Of a DNA stretch of 64,000 nt, positions 55,417-64,000 are shown one piece after another. The notes under the pieces were generated by a model. It did not search any database. It saw only the letters and a list, made by a program, of their open reading frames with translations, and was not told where the DNA came from. Within the stretch, counting starts at the first letter, position 1. Each line of letters starts with the position of its first letter. The stretch is from Taxillus chinensis. Its lineage: Eukaryota; Streptophyta; Magnoliopsida; Santalales; Loranthaceae. The DNA lies in the NCBI GenBank assembly GCA_023512835.1, contig CM042090.1, positions 51,070,996 through 51,134,995 of the forward strand, read 5' to 3'. The translations under genes were made by a program, and so were the position numbers.

Positions 55417-57826
55417 CTGGGAATCACAAAGAGAAATATACTCATTTTCTAAGGAAAGAAGCACCCAGAATCACTGTTCGTCTTCACGGGGAGGAGTTGA
55501 CACTAGAAAAGATTCTTTTTCTAACCATTTGTGCTTTCAAGAAGCTCTTGGAAAGCATTACTTGTAAGGAAAAGGGGCTCACATCTGCGTCATTTTCTTT
55601 CCTCCAAGTTCTTTACTTTGTTTATTTATTAAACAGTTCTTTTTTTTAAGTTCTTTCTCTGTGTTGTTTTCAAAAATAAGACCCCAAAAACTTCTCTATT
55701 TTCCTTTTTTCATTAATTCTGAAAGTTTAAAAAACGAAAATACAAAAAAAACAGTTTGCATTTCTTTTTTCATTTATTATTTTCAAAAAAATAATAAAAT
55801 GTAAAAACATAAAAAACCTGAATCTCTTCTAAAAAAAATTCAACAATGGCCTGGGCGGTCATGAGGGTTGAGCCCTAGATGCTCATATCCTAGTCTGCCT
55901 GGGCCAATATTAATTGTGGCAGTATTTCCATTTGAATTCAAATTGTTTTCATTTACTTTTCTAAAAAAGAAAGTTCACTTTTGCTTTCCTGAAAAACGCA
56001 ATACTGTCACATGGGCCTAGATCCCACATTCTTTTTCTAAAATTAGAAATTTTCCCTTTTTATTTTATTAAAATCTCTTTTGTTGTTTTAAGGCCTAGAT
56101 CCTAAAATCTTTCTTTTTCTTAAAATTAAAAATACAAAAACTCCTTTTTAGAATAAATAATGAAGCAAGCAAATACTCATAGATCAAGACTAGGTACCAA
56201 TTGTGGGCGTTGTAGGGGTGCAAGAGTTTTTCTTCCTTCCCCACACGTAACCGACTCCCGAACCTAATTCTCTGGAACCGTAGACCTTTTCTTTTTCTAG
56301 GTGCCCAATCACACCTTTAATTTGTTTGGTGGCGACTCTGTATTTTTCTTTTCTTTAATGGTTTGTGCAAGCCTTGTGCAGGGATGACTCTAGGATCAAT
56401 GGAATGAACTAGCATGGAGTCTTTTCACAAAAGCCAATACGAGCCTGGTCAAAAACGGGTGATGACAGCGTGTAGCCATGTTTTTGCACCATCACCTTGG
56501 TTTTGTTATTCTAGTAATTTTTTCTAAAGGGGCATGTTGGAATTATGGATATTTTGTTGTGTGTGGATGTGGGAAGGTCGTAGCTTGTTCTAGCAAAACT
56601 ACGTCGTTTTGATGCTGGAGTTCACTTAATCAAAACTATCTAGTTTTGATTATCTGGGTGTCTATATAAGAGGTGTAGGATTCTTAGGTTTAGGGTTCTT
56701 CTTTTGGCTAGCCACCGCAGCTGTCGCAGAGAGAGAGAGGGAAGGAGAGCTTCTGGTTGCTGCCGGAGCGTCTTGTGTGGGTGGACGGCCTCCAGCGTGG
56801 GAACAAGAAGGATTTTCCTTGAGGTAGGGGTTCTGTCTTCTTGTATCCAATCCGGGGTTAGGCCCTGCAGTTGATTGACTGTTGAGTTATAGTGTTGTAT
56901 ATATATTATATATATGTAAATTCATATAGGTGTGACCTCCTATATGAATGCTGGCTTTCAATGACATATTATTGTGTTTGATATTAAGCCTCTGTGGCTA
57001 CGCATGTTAGGTGTTTGGTTTTAAGCCTATGTGGCTGGGTGTCTAGGCCTGTCATTGTATGCGTGCTAAGTGTTTGATGTTATGCCTGTACGATTATACG
57101 GATTATGTGTTTGATGTTATGCCTGAGAGGCTGTGACAATGTAACTGAATATGTTGGCCTGTGTGGTGCCTGAGAGGCTGTGGCAATGTTTGTAACTGTG
57201 GATATGTTAGCCTGTGTGGCTAAACCTGAGAGGCTATGGATATGCTGGCCTGCGTGGCGCCTGAGAGGGTGTGGATATGTGAGCCCGTGTGGCTATGGTA
57301 ACGATTGTACCTGTTCTGTGACTAGTGGATTGATACTCAACTGTGGAATATAACCTGTTTATATCTTATTGTCACTACATGGCACCTGTGCACATTCTCA
57401 TGTAGATGCTAGGAACATGGGATGAGTTGGGGAGACATGATCCCTAGTGAGCTGTGGTTGCTCACCCCTCCTACTTTGATGTGTTTTCTTTCAGGAACCT
57501 ACAAGCGTTAGGTGGGACCCCAAGGTGGAAGACCGTATTTGTTTTATTGTTTCTTTTCAATTGTGTTATCTGTGGAAACTGATGTAGCCCTAGTGGGGAG
57601 AGGTTGTAAAAGGGTTTTGACTGTAATAAAGACACGTTGTTTGGTTGTAAACAATGTAGTTTGAATTTTAATAAAGATAATTAATTTTATAACTTTGTGA
57701 GTATTTGTTGTGTTCATATACGATGTCCTGTGAGGGATGTTGTATATCTACCCCTTTGCCCACCGGGTGGGTTAAGGCGAGTCACGAACCGGTTTCCTGG
57801 GGTTGGAAATCCAGGGCATGACAATA

Positions 57827-57838
57827 TGGTATCAGAGC
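57827..57838 (+). other. Primer-binding site of interior I
   Basis: tggtatcagagc, a perfect match to the usual initiator-Met complement, three bases after LTR2. Confidence 0.9.
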
Positions 57839-58297
57839 ATAGTCTAGTTGGCCTAGGGTAGTGGGTGCATCTGGCTATCTTGAGTCCCTTGGAGGAGGCT
57901 GGAGGGACGTGCTTGATCAACATGGTCCTCTTTGAACCTCTAAGGTGTACTTCGGGTAGTCCAGACCAGAGGTAGGATTTGCATGCATTGGCATTAGGGC
58001 ATTAGTTGCATTTGTTGTTTATATGTGCTAAACTGTGTAAAGGAGTGGATGACGAGATTAAGTGTGAAATGTGCAACTCTGAATTATCTTGAAATATCTT
58101 GAGCATGACAACGAGAAAATGTACCAGTGTTATTTGAACTGTGTGCCTGTGGAATTGACGCATGTACAATGTGACTCCATGAGAACTGGAATGTGTGTAA
58201 TGTGTATGCTGATTGAATTAACGAATGGGGTAGAGGTAGTAACGCGATAGATTATGAACGCATTTGACGATTGTTTTTCTTACTTCGTGTAGTAAGA

Positions 58298-59062
58298 ATG
58301 CCACAGAGGAGAGTGACACGTGCATCCGGGGCAGTGGCTGATGAGTCATCTACCCATGAGGGTCCGGGTGCGGGGCAGTCCGCTGGAGGACATGCACTGT
58401 TGTTGGCATAGCTGCGAGAGGGCATCCGATTGGAAGTCCGAGAGCTGAGGGAGGGTATCTAGCAAGAGGTTGGGGAGGAGGTGCCCCATGAGATGGCAGT
58501 ACAACAGGTGGTGCCACCACCACTGTGCTGCCTCGTGAGCGTGAGAGTTCACCGGGCGGCAACCCGATTCGTGTAGAGAATGACGTGGTGACAAGGTTTC
58601 GAAAGGAACAACCTCCAAGGTTCAAGGGAGAAGGGGATCCCGTGGTAGCTGAGCATTGGTTGAGGCAGATCAAGCACATATTCTCCTTTCTCCTACCCCG
58701 GGAGGAGGATAAGGTGAGGCTGGCCATTCGGCAGTTGGAGGGGAATGCTTTGGAGTGGTGGCAGAGTGTTGCGAGAAGCCATGCAGTACAGTACATGATG
58801 TGGGATGAGTTCTTGCAACTCTTTAATGATGAATTTTTCCCCGAGTCATTGAGGTGGCAAAAGAGGGAGGAATTTGGCAATTTGAAGTACGGATCGAAAA
58901 CAGTGCCCGAGTATGAGCTAGAATTCCGGAGTTTGAGTAGATTTGCTCCTGAGACGGTGGCAAGGGAGGACCTGAAGGCCCACAAGTTCACTTTGGGCCT
59001 TAGGCCAGCCCTTAAGCAGAGGGTGGCGATCTTGCGGTTGAGGACTTATGCTAAGGTTATCG
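58298..59062 (+). pseudogene. gag: gag, interior I (3' part deleted)
   Basis: ATG 58298 (MPQRRVTRASGAV). Early stops at about 58409 (CAG to TAG) and 58460, and a frameshift near 58525. From there a clean capsid runs to 59050: RFRKEQPPRFKGEGDPVVAE, RQIKHIFSFLLPREEDKVRL, LQLFNDEFFPESLRWQKREEF and FRSLSRFAPETVAREDLKAH. It ends at RLRTYAKV, joined to protease-end sequence. No zinc knuckle remains, so RNA packaging by this Gag is not expected. Confidence 0.87.
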
Positions 59063-60640
59063 GCGGCATGTATCCTTCTTGACACCTGCAGGGACTTCTT
59101 GCACCCTACAGGGGGAGTGGGACTGTGAGGCGAGTTGAGCTGGGCTAGTGCTGGACCAGTGGGGTGCCATTACCCACAGGTTGGCAGCCCTAACATTTGC
59201 TGAGGGGGGAAAAGTGGAAAAGAGAGTATGGCCAGCAGCTGTTGACCAATTTCAGGATGTTTTTCCTGAGCAGTTGAGGAGTTTACCTCCTAAGAGAAGT
59301 GTGGAGTTCACCATTGAGTTGGTACCGGGGACTGGCCCAATCTCCTAGGTAGCATATCGTATGGGGCCAGCCGAGTTGAGGGAGCTTTAGAGGCAAATAG
59401 AGGAGTTGGTGGACAAAGGGTATATTAGACCGAGTACCTGACTCTGGGGTGCTCCAGTGCTCTTTGCAAAGAAGGCAGATGGCACGCTCCGCCTCTACAT
59501 TGACTACAAGAAGCTGAATTTGGTGACTGTGAAGAACAAGTATCCGTTGCCTCAGATAGATGACTTGTTTGGCCAATTGAGTGGGGCCCAGTGGTTTTCC
59601 AAGATAGATCTACGATCGGGGTATCACCAGTTAAAAGTTAGGGAGGAGGACATCCCTAAGACAGCTTTTCGGTGCAGGTATGGGCACTATGAGTGGGTAG
59701 TGATGCCTTTCGGGCTCACTAATGCACCATCAGTGTTCATGCATTTGATGAACCAGGTCTTTGCTCCATATTTGGATTCCTTTGTGGTGGTGTTTATAGA
59801 CGATATCTTGGTGTATTCCAAGACGGAGAGGGAGCATGCGGAGCATTTGGTGACAATCCTGCAAACCTTGAGGGACTAGCAGTTGTTTGCTAAGTTTAGC
59901 AAATGTGAGTTTTGGATGCAGGAAGTTCACTTTCTTGGCCATGTAGTGTCAGCTGAGGGAGTTCGAGTGGACCCAGCCAAGATTGAGGCTGTGGCATCGT
60001 GGGAGAGGCCAACCAATGTTTTCGAGATTTGTAGTTTCCTTGGTTTGGTGGGGTACTATCATCGTTTTGTAGAGGGATTCTCCCATTTGGCGGCTCCTAT
60101 GATGGCATTGACCAAGAAGGGAGTGAAGTTTGAGTGGAATAATAAGTGTCAGCAGGCGTTTGAGGCTCTCAAAACCCGTTTGACCACCGCACCTGTGTTG
60201 AGGTTACCTAGGGAGGGTATCCCATATGAGGTGTATTGTGATGCGTCCAGGATTAGTTTGGGGTGTGTGCTTATGCAGGAGCACAGTGTGATAGCTTATG
60301 GGTCAAGGCAGCTGAAACCTCATGAGCAGAATTACCCTACTCATGATCTTGAGTTGGCGGCTGTCATCTTTGCCTTGAAGAGTTGGCAGCATTACCTTTT
60401 GGGGGAGAAGTTTGTGGTGTTCTCAAATCAGAAGATCCTTCAGTACATCTTTACTCAAAAGGACTTGAATTTGAGGCAGAGGAGATGGGTGGAGTATTTG
60501 CAGACTTTCGATTTTACTCTTGCCTATACCCCCGGCAAAGGCAATGTTGTGGCTGACGCGTTGAGCAGGAAGGGGGTGGCTGAGGTGGTTGTGAGAGAGT
60601 GGAAGCTGATGGAGTAGTTGGCGATGTTGCAGTTGAAGCC
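59063..60640 (+). pseudogene. pol: Reverse transcriptase and RNase H, interior I
   Basis: A short protease tail at 59063-59110, then RT: 59148-59348 (VEFTIELVPGTGPIS), stops, then 59457-59879 with [48 protein letters not shown] and intact [10 protein letters not shown]. The segment 59883-60617 holds the RT end and RNase [29 protein letters not shown], and FSNQKILQ where the catalytic Asp (FSDHKSLQ in E) is Asn. Stops at 59346, 59387, 59877 and 60617 are CAG/CAA to TAG when compared with C or E. Confidence 0.88.
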
Positions 60641-62078
60641 TATAGCTTGTGATGGTAGGACAGTGCTGAGTCCTATGGTTGTTGTGCCTGCGTTGTATCA
60701 TCGAGTCTAGGAGGGACAATTGGGGGATATTGAGTGTGAGGTTCTTCGAGCCCGTATTGAGGCTGGTGAGCTATTTGAGGATTGGACCGAGGGTCTAGAG
60801 CATGAATTGTCTTTTCAAGGGCGACTCGTTGTGGCTTCACCTCTTTGGGATGAGGTAATGAGGGAGTTTCACCAGTCAAGAGTGGCTGGGCATCCAGGGG
60901 GTATGAAGATGTACCACGCACTTCGTGGACATTTTTGGTAGCCTGGGATGAAACGAGATGTAGCTACTTTTGTTTCGAGGTGCCTCACTTGTCAACAAGT
61001 GAAGGCTAAGCACCAGTGGCCAGCAGGTATGTTACAGCCGTTGCCAATAGTGGAGTGGAAGTGGGACCACATAGCGATGTGTGATTGTGGATCGGTTAAC
61101 GAAGTCAGCCCATTTCCTTGCCGTTCGAGAATGGGATTCCATTGGGGCCTTGAGTCAGCTGTTTGTGAACGAGGTCATGAGACTGCATAGGGTACCATCG
61201 TCGATTGTGTCCGACAAAGATTCACGGTTCACTTCCCATTTTTGGGCAGGCTTGCAGGCGGCTATGGGAACAAAGCTTAACTTGAGTACAACCTTTCACC
61301 CGGAGACTGATGGTCAAACAGAGAGGACGAACCAGACATTGGAGGACATGTTGCGGGCCTGTGTACTAGATTTTGGGGGTTCGTGGGCAACTCACCTTCC
61401 TTTGGTGGAGTTTGCCTACAACAACAGTTATCAGGCATCCATTGGGATGGCTCCTTTCGAGGCATTGTATGGGAGGCCGTGTCGATCACCTTTATGTTGG
61501 ACTGAGGTCGGGGAGGCAGCTCTCTTGGGACCACAGTTGGTCCAAGAGGCTACTGAGATGGTGAAGTTGATTCATCAGCATTCGTTGTCTGCGCAGAGTC
61601 GCAGAAGTCTTATGCAGATCAGCGGCGGCGACCTTTAGAGTTTTTTGTGGGAGATCATGTGTTTCTCCGTGTTTCTCCCCGTCGTGGACATCGGCGGTTT
61701 GGGCGAGGTTCCAAGCTATCTCCACGGTTTATTGGTCCTTTTGAGGTTATGGATCTTGTGGGGCCAGTGGCCTACCAGTTAGCGTTGCCACCACAATTGA
61801 GCCGAGTGCACAATGTGTTCCATGTGTCCCTGTTGAGGAAGTATCATCCTAACCCTACTCATGTGATCGATTGGGGGATATTGGATATTGAGGATAACAT
61901 GTCCGTTGTTGAGGCCCCTATCCGTATACTAGATCGACGGGAGAAGCTTTTTTGTGGTCGTGCTATTCCTTTGGTTCGTGTGCTGTGGCAGCACCGTGGC
62001 ATTGAGGAGGAGACATGGGAACGTGAGTCCATGATGCGTGAACAACACCCAGAGTTGTTCGAGGACGAACAATCTTAA
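60641..62078 (+). pseudogene. int: Integrase with chromodomain, interior I
   Basis: HHCC region at 60880-61020 (HPGGMKMYHALRGHF, then CLTCQQVKAKHQ), interrupted by TGG to TAG near 60940. Near 61078 the WKWDHIAM segment jumps to the VDRLTKSAHF region, deleting the first catalytic Asp. The core resumes at 61081-61638 with the second Asp (VSDKDSRFTSHFWAG) and Glu (TERTNQTLEDML). The C-terminal part 61647-62078 is intact: GDHVFLRVSPRRGHRRF, HNVFHVSLLRKYH and a complete chromodomain-like end (IPLVRVLWQHRGIEEETWE) with stop at 62078. Confidence 0.9.
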
Positions 62079-62400
62079 GGGTGGGAGGTGGTTGTTGGCC
62101 GAGAGATAGTGATGTGATTTTCTGTGTTAGTTGTTTATGTGTTGTGTATTGTCCTTTTTAGACATTAATTTGTATTTGAGATGTGTATTTGTGACATGCG
62201 AGTGTGTGTTATATGCATTGTGCTGGTGTCTTGTTGAGTTTTGTGGACGTATGTCCTGTTATGTGCTGTGTGCGGTGTATGATCTATTTGTGTGTTGTGG
62301 CTTGCATTTTGTATAGTGGGTTGCATGTGTTTGTTATTCCTTGCGGTCCTAGTGGCATGTAGTTTCTTTTCGAGGACGAAAAGTCTTAAGGGGGAGAGAA
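62079..62400 (+). other. 3' UTR and polypurine tract of interior I
   Basis: Non-coding G/T-rich spacer after the polyprotein stop. Twin gaggacgaa-type blocks (62057 and 62370) are shared with E. The polypurine tract aagggggagagaa lies at 62388-62400, directly before LTR3. Confidence 0.85.
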
Positions 62401-62506
62401 TGTAATGACCCGTGTTTTGGGAAGAACAATCTGGAACAAAGATGAACGATACCTTGGGCGAACACTTGGGTCGAAAGGTGGAAGACTCAAAGATTTGGGT
62501 CGTAGG
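62401..62506 (+). repeat. LTR3 start of the C/I tandem
   Basis: tgtaatgacccgtgttttggga matches the LTR1 start. After about 25 bp the sequence diverges from LTR1 (agaacaatctggaac...), and LTR J interrupts it at 62507. The remainder is outside the window. Confidence 0.7.
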
Positions 62507-64000
62507 TGTTGGACCCCATTTTTTCCGGGTTGGACATACTAACCCCATTTGATGTATATGCCTTTTTGCCCATGCCATATACCTTGTTGAACAGGTCCTT
62601 AGAGATTCTCTGCGATTTGCACAAGATGGATCCATTGACACGAATCGGGAAGCCCAAAATTGATAACCTCTATTGCCAGCCCCTAAAGTGCCCCAAGATC
62701 AACGCCAGGTGATAGAGGATGAAATTTGGAGACTAACGCACTTGACCGAGCTCAATTCTGATTTAAAATGAAGAAGTTATGGCCAAAACAATTTTCGTCG
62801 GAAAAAGTCAAACTTGCCAAAAGACGGTCAATGCCCCTGGTCAAATCGCCCAAAAATGTGCACGTGAGGAATAGTCCGAGATGTCTATTTAGGCAAATAC
62901 GGGTCTTCCTAAACAATCCCTGAAAGGTCGTCCATTTTGGTATTTTAAGTGGGGGTAAAAGTGTAATTAAAAGTTTAAAAAAAAATACGTGACTCGTAGC
63001 CTCGAAGTATCGGTAGGTCGAAGCTTCGAAGACTCGAAGCCTCGAAGCCTCGAAGACTCGAAGCCTCGAAGCCTCGAAGACTCGAAGCATGCCGACACTC
63101 CGACCTACCGACACTTCGACCCGTTGACCGTTGACACTCTGTCCTACCGACACTTCGACCCGTTGACCGTTGACCTTCGACCTACCAACACTTCGACCCG
63201 TTGACCGTTGACCTTCGACCCATCGACCTTCGACCCACCGACCTTTGACCCATTGATAGTTGACCTTCGACCCTGTCGACACTTCGACCATTTGACCCAT
63301 TGACCTTCGCTGTTTGGCTTCTCTTGCTGGCATTCTCGCTGGCTACTCACGGGACACGTTCGTTATGAGCTGGCCATCTGACAGAATCGTTTTTCAACGC
63401 CTGTTGGTCACATGTGCTAAACAAAAAATTAAAAAAGGACAAACACGAGCTGCACGGGTCACCAGACCACCCGACAACGCACAGAATATGGAAATAAAAT
63501 AGGGGGATCAATAATATAGCATTAAATGCTGCAGTCAATGCAATACAGCCAGCCCTCTTTATATCTAGCCTTCTGTCCATGCAGGAAAAAAAGGAAGAAG
63601 AATGAGAGAACACCCACAGATTACGCCCAGCTCCCTAATCCCAAAAGAGGAACACCCAGATTTTCGCCCAACACTCTCCCTGTCCCAAAATCAAAATCAC
63701 CCATCCTTTTCAACTCCTCTTTCCCTCTTTCTCATTCCAGCTCTCTTTTTCCCAGAAAATGAAAAACACAAAAATAACTTCAGTTCTAACCCTTCTTTTT
63801 CCTTATGTTTCCCTCACAAAAACAAAAACACAAAAAAAAATTCCTTGTCATTCCCCTATTCCTTACACCTATCCCCTCAATTCCAGCCATAAAAAATCTT
63901 AATCCCCAAAAAAAGATACATCATCCTCCTTTCCCACGTTTTTCTACCCAAAACCAAGAATTCTTTTTTCTTCTCTCATCTCCACACATTACTGCAATCT
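62507..64000 (+). mobile_element. LTR J, Ogre/Tat type (right end outside window)
   Basis: Starts tgttggaccccatttt, the same start as solo LTR G, and stays colinear with the inverse of G: the gttaacc/atatacc block, gaagttatggccaaaaca, ccaaaagacggtcaatgc, the TCGAAG minisatellite and the C/T- and A-rich downstream part. Left flank gtagg (62502-62506) would be the TSD. Whether it is solo or full-length cannot be seen. Confidence 0.85.
62985..63320. repeat. TTCGAC/CTTCGAAG minisatellite in LTR J
   Basis: First part: 10-bp-scale cgaagcctcgaagactcg units (62998-63090). Second part: units of about 38-39 bp with ctaccgacacttcgacc and gttgaccgttgac. It is the inverted counterpart of 8975-9510 in LTR G, with a different unit count. 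Confidence 0.88.

Larger units (their letters stand above)
34771..56467 (+). mobile_element. Element F: Ogre/Tat retrotransposon
   Basis: 21.7 kb including later insertions. Long LTRs (3.8 kb), Arg-type PBS, ORF1 (DUF7745-like) upstream of gag, gag with two histidine-rich knuckles, protease followed by a G-patch, a probable intron, RT, RNase H, archaeal-type RNase H, integrase, and a tandem-repeat 3' UTR. This order is the Ogre signature within Tat. Probable TSD gcgtg (right copy 56468-56472; left junction lacks one tg). TRIM and solo LTR K inserted later in the 3' LTR. ORFs carry few frameshifts but lost catalytic residues in protease and RT. Confidence 0.92.
49703..56467 (+). repeat. 3' LTR of Ogre F, with TRIM and LTR K inserted
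   Basis: Starts tgttgtacccc and ends gggtgatgaca, colinear with the 5' LTR. Without the TRIM (51005-52226) and K (52605-54532) it is about 3.6 kb, slightly shorter than the 5' LTR because its tandem array has fewer units. TATA at 55263-55271; the GA tract is longer (55374-55412) than in the 5' LTR. Confidence 0.9.
34463..57823 (+). repeat. LTR2 of the C/I tandem, split by Ogre F
   Basis: Tekay LTR in two pieces, 34463-34772 and 56468-57823. The start reads cgtaattacccgtg (expected tgtaat...), joined directly to the truncated chromodomain of C with no polypurine tract. Removing F gives a continuous gcattatg-gcgtg-tagccatg, so F sits on TSD gcgtg. The second piece has ACGT motifs near 56596 and 56632, TATA gtctatataag near 56660, a candidate intron 56824-57494, tandem gcctgagaggctgtg repeats (about 57120-57300), aataaa near 57624, and the end gggcatgaca. 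It also serves as 5' LTR of interior I. Confidence 0.85.
57824..62400 (+). mobile_element. Interior I: second Tekay copy sharing LTR2
   Basis: Plus-strand Tekay interior between LTR2 and the start of LTR3, with PBS, gag start, RT, RNase H, integrase, chromodomain, 3' UTR and polypurine tract. A deletion joins gag (…RTYAKV) to the last bases of protease (tatcggcgg) near 59060, removing zinc knuckles and protease. Another removes the first catalytic Asp region of integrase near 61078. Stops are mostly CAG or TGG to TAG. Together with C it forms a tandem with a shared middle LTR. Confidence 0.88.

Overview
This window is nuclear DNA of a seed plant, most likely a dicot. It reads as heterochromatin built almost entirely from nested LTR retrotransposons of the Ty3 (gypsy/Metaviridae) superfamily. 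Three things point to a plant: chromodomain-type Tekay/Del polyproteins primed by initiator-Met tRNA, an Ogre/Tat element with an extra ORF, a G-patch and a second (archaeal-type) RNase H, and a TRIM element. No host gene, tRNA or rRNA was recognised. Boundaries were read by eye from LTR ends (TG...CA), primer-binding sites and target-site duplications (TSDs). Single-letter element names are mine.

Layout, left to right. (1) 1-5876, minus strand: element A, a Ty3 element with a gag zinc-knuckle remnant but no recognisable pol. Its right LTR is broken by H. (2) 5877-12338: LTR H (minus), split by G, a solo Ogre-type LTR (6756-9958, TSD ctaag). The right TSD of G was itself hit by solo Tekay-type LTR b (9963-11749, TSD actaa). 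(3) 12439-34462, plus strand: Tekay element C. Its gag is interrupted by element D (15408-29459, minus), and the left LTR of D contains element E (16017-25128, minus, TSD cgggc). E is the most complete Tekay copy. C is also cut by H2 (about 32246-33745), an LTR-like insertion accompanied by a deletion. (4) 34463-57823: a second Tekay LTR (LTR2). It is followed by another Tekay interior (I, 57824-62400) and the start of a third LTR (62401-62506), so C and I form an LTR-interior-LTR-interior-LTR tandem. (5) 34771-56467: a 21.7-kb Ogre/Tat element F sits inside LTR2. The 3' LTR of F carries a TRIM (51005-52226) and a chimeric solo LTR, K (52605-54532, TSD agtgc). (6) 62507-64000: Ogre-type LTR J, related to G but in the opposite orientation, running out of the window.

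How the parts work. Tekay copies encode gag, protease (PR), reverse transcriptase (RT), RNase H (RH) and integrase (INT) with a C-terminal chromodomain in one polyprotein. F encodes ORF1 (DUF7745-like), gag, PR with G-patch, then after a probable intron RT, RH, archaeal RH and integrase. Every copy is broken. C and I are dominated by nonsense changes, especially CAG to TAG, as expected from deamination of CHG-methylated cytosine. E is dominated by 1-2 base indels. In F single substitutions hit catalytic residues of protease and RT.

I did not find an obviously new enzymatic system. The most unusual signals are in the LTRs: a recurring U3 cassette (paired CACGTG hairpins, then tandem ACGT palindromes, then TATA) shared by LTRs with unrelated downstream halves, and a conserved splice-donor/acceptor pair that would place a 0.7-0.9 kb intron, including a minisatellite, inside the transcribed part of the Tekay LTRs.
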